Part shown: one piece after another, positions 23,440 to 34,799 of the stretch
Numbering within the stretch: position 1 is the stretch's first letter
Layout: every line of letters starts with the position of its first letter
Source: Thamnaconus septentrionalis
Taxonomy: Eukaryota; Chordata; Actinopteri; Tetraodontiformes; Monacanthidae
Assembly (NCBI GenBank): GCA_009823395.1
Contig: CM020511.1
Span: forward strand, 19,155,001-19,219,000
Reading direction: 5' to 3'
DNA: 64,000 bases
Program-made: the position numbers and the translations under genes
Notes under the pieces: generated by a model
The model's database searches: none
Told to the model about the DNA's origin: nothing
The model's input: only the letters and a program-made list of their open reading frames with translations

Positions 23440-23486
23440 TGTATGTATGTACATGTATGTATGTATGTATGTATGTATGTATGTAT
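23411..23486. repeat. (ATGT)n microsatellite, one interruption
   Basis: About 18 tetranucleotide units, interrupted by 'acatgt' near 23451. Confidence 0.96.
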
Positions 23487-24459
23487 AATGCATGTATGTA
23501 CAGAAGACTTTCTCAATCCCCTGAAATGGTCAACAAGCCCTGACAAAACAACAAAAACTGAATTCTTGGCTTGCAATCCCAGTCAGCAGCATTAATGCTA
23601 AAGGCCCGCCCACCATGGTGTGAGTGTTCTCTCCTCCTGTTACATAACCGACGGAGGACGCATAAAAATCTTGGCATCTGTCTATTTTAATCTGTTGACG
23701 ACTTAGTTCCAAAAATGTGGTCATTATTGAAAAGTGACCTCGGGATCGTCTTTAATTACAGGAGCTGCCTGCAAGAGGGCGGCTCTTTAAGAAGTTTGCT
23801 AATGCGCGAAACCTTATGCAAAAATCCCTCAGCAAAGTGAGTGAACTGCTAATGAGGCCCAGCTTAATGACCTTGGACGCGTCTTGCTCGGGCCGAGTGG
23901 CACGCCACCCACTGAAGACGATGTGCAGGCACCCGTTTAAATTCAGCGCTGGCCGCGTTGTCCCCGTCAGAACTGGAAATACACATCAAGCACGAGGCGA
24001 ACATGAGACGATCACGTCGGTCGAAACGCTTTTGAGGAAGATTTCAAATTCAAACTTGTTTTCTTTTTGATTCAATACAATATAAATGTCCAAAACAAGC
24101 ATGCCCATCAAAGTGAGAAATTTACATTCCTCATGACGTCTCCAAGTGCCCATGAAAGATCACAAACACTTTTTTTTACCCTCAGAGAAACCCAGAATAG
24201 GTCATGAATGAGTGACGGAGAAGTAAAACGCTGCTTACTTTACTTTTCTGCCAAATCAACCGCTGTGAAAAAAAACAAGTGCAGGCATGTACACAAACAG
24301 AATATCTAAGATATATTTGGAATCCATCCGCTCTGTTTTCCAACACGCGCCTGTGATCTGGAATTCAGGGAGTTGGGGATCGTGGCGCAGACGCAGAGGA
24401 GCGGCAGATCACCGAGAGGTTTTCAGAAACATCCAGACGAGTGGAGAAACACACGTGCA

Positions 24460-24488
24460 TACACACACACACACACACACACGCACAC
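24460..24488. repeat. (CA)n microsatellite
   Basis: About fourteen CA units with one CG near the right end. Confidence 0.94.
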
Positions 24489-25449
24489 GGGCAACGACGC
24501 AGGTTCCAGTTCGGCAAAGCCGGCGGTGTCACCAACAGCGGAGAGGAGAGAGCATCAAAGGGAGGAGGAACGTGTTCACAGCCAGTGGTCAGAAGTAGAA
24601 AATGTCTCCAGAATGAAAGCCGTTGCATTTGATGCACAAAGACGCATCAATGCTTCTTGAGGAACAGACCGGGAGATGGACTGTGTGGTCAGAGAGAAAA
24701 CTTCAAGTATAGAATCCCTGCGACAGAAACGCTCTGCTCAGAGTGTACGCTCACTGTGGACAAGCCAGGTTAAATGCACTTTCAGATCTTTAGTTTTTCC
24801 ATCCTGGACTGCAGTGGAGCCGCCAGGCACAGTCAATTATCCATAAAACAACCTCTGTTGATCATTTTAATTTTCTGTTAAAGCTAAAATTATGCTGGAC
24901 CTTCCACAGAAAAAGCTCTGCCTCATTATGCACATGTACATATTTACATAAAATATATATATACAGAATGCGCATGCCGAAATCCCAAAGGCTGTCTGGT
25001 TTAAATATATTGTCGAGGCGTATAAACTTATCTTTTTTCCTTAATTGTGTCGTCTACACCCTCTTTTCAAACTGCTGCTGAAGTTGTAAAGCAAGTCGGA
25101 TAAAGAAGTCGATCCTTCTCTGAGGCAATTTGAGAGAGAGGAAAAAAACCCTCTAAAATTCTTCATTCAGGAGGCCAAAGAAGCTGCAGCTTAATTGCAG
25201 CCGTTACCCACTTGGCCTTTTTTCATCAGCCGAACCCCCTGAGCTCTAAGTGTCCGAGCGCGTCATCGCACCTGGGTCGAGGTTTGGCCGCGAACCTCGC
25301 AGCTTCTCCCTGAGCCTCAATTATGTTGCTGCAGCGGCAACCTGACGCATAAAAGCCATTAGACCGTCCCTCCAAAGTGACACTAATTGGATGGGAAGGA
25401 CACAGGCAAAACGAGGGGGCGGAGCCTGAATTAACTCCAACACTCAGGC

Positions 25450-25464
25450 CTGTGTGTGTGTGTT

Positions 25465-25506
<42 letters not shown>

Positions 25507-25518
25507 TTGGTGTGTGTG
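25450..25518. repeat. Imperfect (GT)n microsatellite
   Basis: GT tract interrupted by TTTGTGTTTG, continuing into mixed GT/AT. Confidence 0.95.
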
Positions 25519-25807
25519 CGGATGTTTTCTTGCCACTAGATGTCCTCACTAAATCTCCATTCAAACCATTTAATAGCGCCGTTGTTCCTTTGTTTGCTTT
25601 TTGTTTTCGATTGCACTCCAAAGGTTGGACACACACCTTTTGTGAAAATAAAATGACTGCAGCCATTCAGAACTTTAATTACATCAATAAATGCTGATTG
25701 GCGGCTGACTATATCGGTTAGTGGATCTAATGAACAACTAAGGCTTGAGCGCCGTCCCGAGGACGCTGTGTTTTATCATGTGGACAAACAACTTTATCGC
25801 CTAAATG

Positions 25808-25810
<3 letters not shown>

Positions 25811-25859
<49 letters not shown>
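25811..25859. repeat. (GT)24 microsatellite
   Basis: Uninterrupted GT dinucleotides. Confidence 0.97.
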
Positions 25860-25860
<1 letters not shown>

Positions 25861-25914
25861 CAATAAACAGAGAACAAATGCAACAGTCCGTCTGCGAACT
25901 GGAAGCCGATCTGG

Positions 25915-26311
25915 AGTTGCGTTTCCATTATAGTGTTTTGCAAAATAAAAGCGATATTACAATTGCGGTTTGCAAGCCGCAATTTTCATCAAATCTCGAC
26001 CGCAATAACCCACTTTGAGGAGGATGGAGGTACAAAACATTTTGCGTTTTGAAGCAGCTATGAAGTTGGTCACGTGACCCGTGGTCAGTTCGTGATGTCA
26101 CCTCCGGTGGCGTGTAAATGCGAAAAAAGTGTTTCCATAACACTTCTGCAATGTATCTCTATATCGATATGTCTGAAAAACCACCTCATAAGAGCGTCAA
26201 AACCTTTTGGTGATATTTGTGAAGTTTTTCAAAGTTTAGACCTTTTCCTGAAGCAGTTTTGATTGCAATATTTAGGTTTTGCGCTATTCTAGAGGTAATG
26301 GAAACGCAGCT
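25915..26311 (+). mobile_element. MITE family A, copy 4 (most complete)
   Basis: Left end AGTTGCGTTTCCATTATA and right end GTAATGGAAACGCAGCT are imperfect inverted repeats. The 397-bp body carries TCACGTGACC and several stretches shared with the copy at 19078-19466. There is no transposase frame. At the edges I see no convincing target duplication, so superfamily is not assigned. Confidence 0.75.
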
Positions 26312-28710
26312 TGTGTCCGTCACTCCATTGTTCCTCCACTGAACTCTCTGATTAATACATCAGCTCCACGATACCAGAACTGAGCACTAAATCATCTCTA
26401 TTGGGAATGCTTCCAGTATTCTGCAAGGTTTTTCCTTTTTTTTTTATTCCCACCAGGTAGTTCGGCTACTTAATTCACCAATGAGCTCTTCTCTCGGGCA
26501 CTGGAGGTGTGCTCGTTACTGAAATCAGCTGCTGGAACAACTGGCTCTGCTCTCGCTGTTGACGTCCTCGGCTGTCCACAGTGCTGGACACTAACTGGAA
26601 CCTTCAGCAGGGTGAAAACAGAACTCCCTCCTCCCTCCTTCTCTCGGTCCACGGACATAACGCACCATCGTCCCTGAAGGACCGGCTGAACTTGCTCTCT
26701 CAGTTTTATCTGAGGCAGCGGTTTAGCCTTGATGCTGCTCCGCGGCTGCTGGTCATCACAACATTTGTGAAGATTTACTCAACTGTGAACCTGCTTCTTC
26801 ATCCAAGGTCATACTTTGACTGGCTTGTTGAAGAATTTATCACAAACTGAGCCTCTGCAACATCCTGTTCTGGCCGTGACGCCGTCAAGAAGAGCGACTC
26901 ATCCTGGTGAGGTACAGCACAGCCGGTGCTGTTTGACAGTCAATATGTTGCCAAGCTTAAATTGGGATGAAAGGTCCAAAAACCAAAATAAACGGCACAG
27001 ACTGTGCTTGTTTTAATCGCTTTTTTTCATTGGTTTTGTTTTTCAAAATGCAACTTCAGGACTTGCAGGGAAATGGACTGCATATTAAGTTTGTGAAGAG
27101 ACTCAAAAAATAATGACTTTTCGTCTTTTGTGTTCTGCAGATCTGTAGTTTGGATAATTATTGGCGCAAAGCTCCGTTGTGAGAAATTAAAAAGAAGCAA
27201 AAAGAAAAAGTTGGGGGACCTTTAATAGTCTCCTGACTCATCGTATGGATACACAGATAAATAAAAATGTGAACAGACGACAGATTAATCAGAAAAAAAA
27301 AATCTGAATTCATCATTTATAAGGTCACACGATGTCCCCCGTCTAAAGCATCAAGCTATTCAAACCTGTCAGATGTCCTCCAACAGCAACAAGGAGAACA
27401 AGGTGTGTCGCTATATGTACCCAGCAGCAGCTCTCACCGTGCAGGCAAATAAAGCAGCAGTGAAGCCGTGACATTATCCATCTCAAAATGCACAGCCGAC
27501 TTCAGACTGCACACTGCACACTGCACGGAGGCCCTTCCCCAGCCGCTTGATATGTAAACGCCTTGTACGTGGTGAAGGCAGGCTGTCAGCAGCAAGAGGT
27601 GTAGGAGTGGAGGCTGGAACAGGGTATTAAAGTGCTGAGGCCGGCTGGCTGGCTGACTGGCTGACTGACTGACTGGCTGATAACAACCTGCCGCAGCAGA
27701 CGTATCCCCGGGAACGGGCCCGGAAACGGGGTGAGAGGTGACGGATCGTAACGGCCGGTGGATCTGACACCGTCCTCCACGGCCGGCTGCTCGCAGGACG
27801 CCGAGGCGGAGCTGGAATGAGCTTCGTTGAGGTCGTTAAACGTCATTAAAGGATGCCCGCTGACCACTGACTGACCCCCGACCAAACCCAGAGCCCCTCA
27901 TCCCAGCGACGTCGGAGCCCTCTCACATCCGCACGTTGCTATTTTATTTATTCATTTATGCATTTATTTATTTAATTTATTTCTTTCGTGAATGTGGACA
28001 ACATAATTTGTTTGTTCAGCTCGTTTGCAAAGCGTCGTAACGGACAGATGGGGGCGATTCAGCCAGAGGCGAGGTCTATTGGTCGGATGGCAGGAGACAC
28101 TCAAATCACAGATTTATTAGAATGAAAACACATGGGAGGGAGGGGGGGTGATGGGGAGGGGGAGTGGGGCATTCATCAACACGCTACTTCAGTTCCGGCG
28201 GAGGACTTGGGCATGACTCAGCCGGACTCGCTCGGCTCATGCAAGACACACGATTTGCACGACGGTCAGACGAGGGGCTTTGTGAGGCCTTCAAGGAAAA
28301 AAACGAGGCGAGACTTCTGACGCACGTTGGCAGCGGCTTCAGGCCAGCCAAAGGTGGCGCCGCTTCTCACAGTGGTGCGTGCCTTTAAAAGGGACGGAGG
28401 GAATTCTTTTGTTTTGTTGTGTGTGCCGCAGCAGACGAGGGAGCTCAGAGAAGTCTGACAGCTCGACGGAGGCGCCAGGTTCCTCTCCCTGCAGCCGCCG
28501 CCGCCGCCATCGCCGCGTTCTTTTCAATCATCGTTCAAAAAGAGGAGCACATTTAGCTCTCTGTTGACAGCCTTCCGTAGAAAATGTTCCAATTTAGCGT
28601 CCTGCTAAATCTAAGACGCTCCATTAAACCTGCTGTGAGCTACCAGAGCCCTTTGTGACATCATAAGTGGTTGAATTTCAAAATTTTTGAAGAGTGGAGC
28701 AAATCAAATG
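26312..28710. other. Intronic sequence without recognised feature
   Basis: Mostly unique. Minor simple sequence: GGCTGACT-type repeats at about 27644-27680 and a TTTA-rich stretch at 27940-27985. An 89-codon open frame at 26581-26850 has no recognisable domain. Confidence 0.4.
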
Positions 28711-28712
28711 AA

Positions 28713-28865
28713 GAAGACGGTGATTCATTCATTCATTCATCTTCTATACCCGCTTATTCCTATTCAGGGTCACGAGGGTCTGCTGGAGCCTATCCCAGCT
28801 GTCATAGGGCGAAGGCAGGGTGGCACCCTGGACAAGTCGCCAGTTCATCGCAGGAAGACGGTGAT
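28713..28865 (-). mobile_element. Retroposed LINE/SINE tail with 12-bp target-site duplication
   Basis: The core at 28725-28853 contains (ATTC)n, then cttctatacccgcttattcc, tcagggtcacgagggtctgc, tggagcctatcccagctgtc and a 'gccagttcatcgcagg' end. This is a very common fish dispersed repeat. It is flanked by the direct repeat GAAGACGGTGAT at 28713-28724 and 28854-28865, the hallmark of target-primed reverse transcription. The simple-sequence tail lies at the left, so the element reads on the minus strand and is 5'-truncated. Confidence 0.82.
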
Positions 28866-29208
28866 ATTTTTTTTATTATTTAGGGTGGCAAAAAAGTGAC
28901 AGCAGCAACAGGTGTGCAGGCAGCTAAAACAGCTGCAGCACTGCAAAGTGCCGCTCGGTAAAGTTTTCCTTTTCAATCTTCATTACGGCCCCTTTGAACA
29001 TTCCTCCACAGCAGATCCCGCATGTCTGACATGCTGCTAATGACCGCTGCAGCAGAGACAGATCGCCGCTTCTTTCTAAGGCCACTCCCGCCCACAGAAC
29101 GATGACGGATGCTCGCAGAGGACAAACTTCTCCTGCTTAATGAATACGCCTCTCGGGGAAAGCGCCGGCATTTGGCCATTGCAAGGGCATTCTTCCTCAC
29201 AAGGTTAC

Positions 29209-29227
29209 CATCATCATCATCATCATC
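29209..29227. repeat. (ATC)6 repeat
   Basis: Six trinucleotide units. Confidence 0.9.
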
Positions 29228-29379
29228 TTTATTAAAGCGCAAACAGGAGAGGTGGGTGCGACTGCATTAAGGCATCTCTGCTCTGAATCAAAAATATTTA
29301 CAGAAAAGAAAGAAAGAAGTGAGGCCAGTCAGTCTCATTAAGGTATCACCACATCCTGTCTGCTTTTCCTCCCACAGAG

Positions 29380-29960
29380 CATTTTTTTGTCTTTGGTGGG
29401 AGCGGCGCGGGACTCTTAATTTCCACTGGGAGCCGCGAGCTCCTGCCGCTATCTGGGCTCTGTTTACTAATCTTCCCTCGACGCCGGTTCCTCGGCGCCG
29501 CAGAGGTAATACGGCTCCAATGCAAATACCCTTATCTCACAGAGTCCTGTTTATCCCGCCCCACCTGGACTGCCCATTACAATATGGCTAGACGTCAACA
29601 CGCAGGTGTGGGGGGGTGGGGGCGGGGGGCGGGAGGATATGGGGGGATTAAGTCGAGAGCGGCGGAAGGAAACTTGGACAAATAAATTCCCCGCGCAGGT
29701 TTATCCAGATCCGAGTGACGGGGTTAAAAATGTCACCGTGCGAGTAAGAAAGGAGCGAACGGAGTCGGCGGTGAGTAATACGCTGCCTTCGGTGTGGCTC
29801 TGGGGGGCGGGGGTGCGGGAGCAGATAATAAATTAAAGTGAGTTTGTCTCCTGCTTCTCGCCGATCGATTGGGAGTCGACGCCTCTTACAGTACCTGCCT
29901 TATTCCACCTGCACCAGTCGGTTCCGCTGACGGCCCCAGAACAGTTTAAATGTCACGGCA
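29380..29960. other. GC-rich unique block with G-quadruplex motif
   Basis: A CpG-rich unique stretch containing four G-runs at 29610-29632 separated by single bases (runs of 7, 5, 6 and 3), which can form a quadruplex. No exon recognised. It could be a regulatory element. Confidence 0.4.
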
Positions 29961-31086
29961 GTAAGTTTTAATTAAACCCGAAGGGAGAAGTATTAATTAT
30001 CCCATCGCCCGCCACGAATCGGCTGCTGGCGGATTCGCGCTCGAATGCTGATGATGTGGAGGTGAGCGGGGTGCAGTTTAAGAGTTTAGCATGTTTGAAA
30101 AAAAAAAGAGTGAAGGAGGAAAAACAGAAAAGCGGTTTTATCAAGCCTAGAATTCTATTTGGATTGACGCCTGCGGCCGAGATGGAGTTTTTAATCCTAT
30201 AAATAAAAATCACTGTGGCGGCTTTGAAAAATAACACCATTTGTGCCTGCAGGATGTTCTTGACCATTTTCAAAGGCTACTCCAGCTAATAGTTTCCAAA
30301 AGGAAGCGGCGCTACCGCAGGCCTACAATTATGTCTTTTTGAATATTCTCCTCTATCTGATTGTAGCCCGTCTTGTCGTCCTCGCATCGCGTCCCCTCGG
30401 CGTCTTTTAGTTGTTTTCCTTCTGCGTGAAATCTGAAATCTTCCTCTCTGAACCTCCGCCGAAGGTACGAGTCCCGTCGCTCCCCCTCGTCTGCGACAGG
30501 CACCCAGGTGCGTGTTCGCATTTTGTTTTTCGTGACAGTTTGGTCGCGTTCTCATTAGAATAATACAAGACGGAAGAGAACCTCGTTCCCTGATTGTATT
30601 CTCAGTCTCCACAGAAGCAGCCCCCCACTGCTGCCGCCGCTGCTGCTGTTTCTGCCGAGCAGCTGAACCAGCACTCCTTCCTCCGCCGGCTCCCTCCAGG
30701 TATTTGTTAAAGCGGGAGGAGGAGGAGCGCCTTTTTAACTATGCATGCCGTCTTCCTCGTCGAGGCGCCCCAATAAAGAGGCGGACGGCAGGAAAATGCT
30801 CATTTCCATTGGTCCCCCGAGGCTGGTTAACATAAAATTATCCTCGAGGTTAGCGGCAAGCTGACAAAAGCGGAGCGAGCGCCTCATCAAAGTCAGAGTG
30901 AAACGGACACAGGGGCTGGCGTGAAAAGCTGATTCATGAACCGTGGCAGCTTCTCTGAAGGCTGCCGCAAATTTTTTTTTTTCATTTTTAAAGAGTCGGA
31001 CCCAAAAGAATGGGTGGAAAACCTGGTTTGGTGGCAACCGAAGACCCAGGGCCTCTTTTTAAAAGGTAAGATTCATTCAGACTCAC

Positions 31087-31218
31087 CCCGCAGCAGGTCG
31101 GCGCTGGCGTACGGCGAACTGTGCGTCCGAAACAATAGCCAGTCAAAGTCGTCGTCCTCCCCCTGCGTGAAGTCGCACAGGTTGGGGTCCGAATCCTCTT
31201 CAAACGTGCAGCCCACAG
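31087..31218 (-). CDS. ptpru: Exon 2 of ptpru-like receptor tyrosine phosphatase (start of MAM domain)
   Basis: This exon encodes the start of the MAM domain, just after the signal peptide in this family. The reading frame gives [20 protein letters not shown] followed by [20 protein letters not shown] and LLR. That is the usual MAM opening: Cys-x-Phe-Glu, a second Cys, then an acidic run and Asp-Trp. The equivalent human PTPRU segment begins GCTFEEASDP. On the minus strand the acceptor is cttcttctcag before CTGTGGG, and the donor is CTGCGGG followed by gtgagt. Two leading bases complete a codon begun in exon 1 (so exon 1 must end in phase 1), then come 43 codons and one trailing G. That G joins the GA opening exon 3 to make the glycine of GSYM. 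Matching phases, strand and order with the exon at 2469-2740 make these two exons of one gene, separated by 28.3 kb. Confidence 0.92.
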
Positions 31219-31639
31219 CTGAGAAGAAGAGAAAGAGAAGTAAAAAACATCGTTATTGACGCCGTGACCAGAATCGCACAATGTATAACAACATTTAGCA
31301 TCTTCTGGAGGTTGCAAAGCACTCTGACTTGTCGATGGCTGCTCCGGCCAAACAATAAAGCCTCCACTGGAAGACGAGGCCATTAAACTGACGTCACAGG
31401 CGAAAACAGGGCGGTTGAGATGAAACTGTTTCAAAGCGCGGATAAATACAAGGAGATGTAATCACACAGGACTTGACGCAAACAAACACAGAGCCTAGCA
31501 ACCCAATAATTGCCGTCGCACCGGCAGAGAATTACTCCCTACAAACACTGGCAAACTAAAAGCCAATCACATGGACACACAAAGCATTACATCAACATTT
31601 GGGAGGGGGTGGGGGAAGGATGGGGGGAGGCGACGCCGG

Positions 31640-32130
31640 GGATTGTGCTGATTGCAAAAACACCTCGCAACCTGCCTCTGCCGCGTGCCAGAAAACTAAT
31701 TTTTTCAAATTAGGTTTAATGGCGGCGGTGGCGGCTCTGGCAAGCCCCCGGGTCCCCACTAATGTGTTTCCGGTCGCTGCTCTCCGCATCTGTTGCCATA
31801 TTTCACGTTGTTTCCATCGCAGCGAGGGCAACAATGGAGCGGTGGCCCGTTGGAGCGGCCCCAGTGGCAGGAGCGGCCGCCGTGATCGGCGCCGGGCGAC
31901 ACGAGATGTGACACGCTAATGATTGGAACGACCCGGAATCAGGTCCGGAAGGTGACCCCCACCGCGGCCCGCCGCTGCGTGGCCGCCCATTCGTCCCCCT
32001 AATCCGCCATTTAAACAAATGGGCTCGATGCGAAAAGCCGAGAGCCGAGCAAAAATGTGGCCGGGATTCATTATTTCCCTTATTTTACGGCCTCGCTGAT
32101 GCGCTCATTAACGGGTCGCCGCCATCGATA
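31640..32130. promoter_or_regulatory. CpG-dense, TAAT-containing block just upstream of exon 2 (candidate regulatory element)
   Basis: GGCGGCGGTGGCGGC at about 31720 and many CpG at 31830-32000 are followed by ATTCATTATTTCC-type sequence. It is unique and repeat-free, about 450 bp upstream of exon 2. No reading frame consistent with an exon. Confidence 0.3.
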
Positions 32131-32289
32131 GACCTGCTCTGCATAAAACCAGCCCACTCGGACAGAGGCTGCTCTTTTTACACGGTTAATTTATGGCGCA
32201 AGCAAGCGAGTGCTTTGTTTTTGGGGTCGGTTTGAACACAGTCCGAGACGAAGCGAACAAGCGCCCAGACCAGTCGCAGCAAGCTCGGA

Positions 32290-33420
32290 CTTTTCGCCTC
32301 ATTTCCTGCGTTGATGACTTCAAAACAAGCTTGCACACAGATTCTGTCACGACTGGCAGTTGGAATTAAACCCGAGTGCACGGCTCGTTTCAAATTAGTA
32401 GTCTTTGGTGACAAAAAGCATCAACACAAAACACAAAACGTTCAACACAGAATGGCTCTCATGTGGAACAACACCGTCAAAAAGGTACAAAACTGAAAAT
32501 CACTCCAAGGAGGAATTAGAACATGAAATGCACAAAGCATCAACAAAACTAAGACTGTCAAAATTGAGGCAAGAGAAAAAAGTCCTGATACAATGAAAAG
32601 GCAAGTGAAGTACTGGCTCTCTGTTGAAACAACAAGACAAACTGGCACAGGACCAGGGAAACGTGGACTTTATATACACACAAGGTAACAGAGAATAGGT
32701 GGACGCAATGAGGACGAGGAAGACTAATCAGACAAGGCAGGAAAACCATGGATATATTATAAGAACTGGATACCGGACTGCCAACATGACGACGCACCGA
32801 TTTTCCCAGTGGCCACTGGAGGTACTGCAGCATAAAAATCCCAAGGGCCCAAAACGCATTTTCCCCATAGACCGCAAAACAAAAATAAACGCCTTTAAAA
32901 CGGCTGACAGGACGACTGTGACCTGAAACGCGATTCATAGCAAATCTTTCTATAGTAGATTTTTCAGTTATGGTCTTTTAGTCGTTAAAAAAATGATACA
33001 GACCAGAAAAGAGTTTATTCCCAGCGTGACGTCAAAACGTGTCTGTGTCTCAGATCACTGTGATTGGCTGCGTCCTGACATGTTTGTCAGTGACATTCTC
33101 CATAATCGTTCTGATTGGCCAAACAGATCATGTGAGTTACAGAGACACGATGGGAAGTGACACTACTGCGCATGCTCTTTGGGCCCATTAATGCAGAAGT
33201 CAAAAACTTTTTCAGCATCTGCGCTGGGTGAGTAACTTCATTGAAATGAATGGGAGCCATCTTGGACTCTGGGGGTCTGGGGAAAGCACCCAGCGGAAGG
33301 GCAAGTCAACCGATGCACGAGGGAACAGGATTTCAAGATAAAGCAGGAAGTGACGAGACAACAGACAAAACCGAACTAAAAAAAACAAAACCTGACTCGC
33401 GGGTTCAGGACATGACAGAC
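32290..33420. mobile_element. Composite of decayed transposon pieces
   Basis: The blocks at about 32300-32760 and 33290-33420 ('ggaccagggaaacgtggact', 'aaagcaggaagtgacgagac', 'gggttcaggacatgacag') resemble one widespread fish repeat. The block between (about 32940-33280, with 'gtgattggctgcgtcctgac' and 'ctactgcgcatgctctttgg') looks like a separate insertion splitting it. No coding capacity. Identification is from memory of fish repeat style, so boundaries are approximate. Confidence 0.4.
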
Positions 33421-33965
33421 TCCTTCCGCGAGCCTAATCACCTCCCGCAGCACCCGGACTGCCTCCGAGGAAACACGTGTGTGATTAAATTATTCAACAT
33501 ATGTTGTTTTGAGCAGGCGGTCGCAAGAGCCGTCTGCAAGCATCTGCTGACAAATCGAGAACCGGCCCGGAAAAAAAAAAAGAACCAGCTGATGCTGCAC
33601 TATGCAGACGACTGTTTAGAGGCGGAACGGTCCTGTTGTTTGCCGTCACTATGAGTTTCCTTGTGTGGACCGAAAGAAAGCTGAACGCTGAATCAACTCA
33701 TATGTGGTGGCGCACCAAGAAGTGTGAGTTCCAGATTTAACACAAAACTACCAATCGTGCCTTCCTTTGATTATTGCACATATATATATATATATGGAAT
33801 AAAGATTATACATTTGATTTGCTCATCATGCTTCACCTCCACAGCACTCAGTTGTTCCACTGCTTGGCACCGGGCTACATCTTTCTGTCTCATTCCCCAT
33901 AAACCCAGGCTGGGTCTGAAGTTAAACTCTCCCATGTCAAGACGGTGACCTCACCAAAGCCTCTG

Positions 33966-34683
33966 TTCCACTAAAATTAGCGGGATGTCACCATGTTTTT
34001 GGACGCGGGACGTCGCGGAAGCAATCGGCATTGACTTCCGTCTCCACGCACCAAACCCAGCGGGGTGTCACCCCCGCCGGCAAGCCGCACCCCCTCCGCT
34101 TTCACCGCTGCGTGTCTGCTGACGTCATCGCGCTGAGATCGCATGATGAAGTGCTACAGAATTCAAGAGTCCGGCGGCGGCCAGTGTTCTTAGTTGTTGG
34201 CCACTTTTGGCTGTAGTGGAACGATGACGGCGTTCACGCCAGACTTGAAGCGGCGCGCACCTCCGCGGCCGCTTCCCGCCGTGCAGCGATTGTTTCGGCG
34301 TCTGGTCCATTTTGTGCGCGAGCAGCGGGCGAAACAGCCAGAGAACAATGAACAATTATCGAGCGCTGATGGAACGTGATCAAAACCTTTTGCATCAGTA
34401 CTTGATATACGCAGCGACTGGCGCGATATTATGATTTAGCGCACGTTACGCTCAACGTCACCCCATGCGGCAGGGAAAAAGGGTGGTGTTGACCCGGGTT
34501 TCCAGATTCCACCGCAAGCCGATTGGCGGGGAGCCGATCGGAGCCGATTTTGACCCGGGTCAATTGCCGGGTTGCTTGACCCGTTTTGTCGCGCGACAGC
34601 GCGGCTCGGTGAGCAGATTCCACCGCCACCAAATGCCGATTATTTAAAAAAAAAAAAAAAAACACGTTTTTTGGCCAGTGGAA
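33966..34683. mobile_element. CpG-dense module with internal direct repeats, probable DNA-transposon derivative
   Basis: The block is bounded by TTCCACT (33966-33972) and its complement AGTGGAA (34677-34683). Internal direct repeats include AGCGGG(A/G)TGTCACC at 33979 and 34061, CAGATTCCACCGC at 34503-34515 and 34613-34625, and GACCCGGGT at 34491 and 34552. CpG density is far above the flanks, suggesting recent arrival. No transposase domain recognised. The inverted ends are short, so the class is uncertain. Confidence 0.4.
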
Positions 34684-34737
34684 TTGGGGCTTTTACAGCG
34701 TTCAACGCATCATTAGCTCGGTGTGGTTTCAGCAACG

Positions 34738-34790
34738 AAGAGAGAAAGAGAGAGAGAGAGAGAGAGGGTGAGAGTCAGAGAGAGAAAGAG
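34738..34790. repeat. Imperfect (GA)n repeat
   Basis: GA-rich tract with a few interruptions. Confidence 0.93.
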
Positions 34791-34799
34791 CTCTCATTA

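Larger units (their letters stand above)
2741..31086 (-). other. ptpru: Intron 2 of ptpru (28,346 bp)
   Basis: This is the interval between the donor of exon 2 (gtgagt, 31086-31081) and the acceptor of exon 3 (tgcag, 2745-2741). It is large for a fish intron, but long 5' introns are typical of type IIb receptor phosphatase genes. It contains microsatellites, several transposon fossils and long unique stretches, and no other exon that I recognise on either strand. Apparent open frames are short, and many consist of translated CA/GT repeats. Confidence 0.85.

Noticed and set aside
23411..23486. Tandem repeats as a CRISPR-like array
   Set aside because: They are tetranucleotide microsatellites without spacers, in a vertebrate genome.
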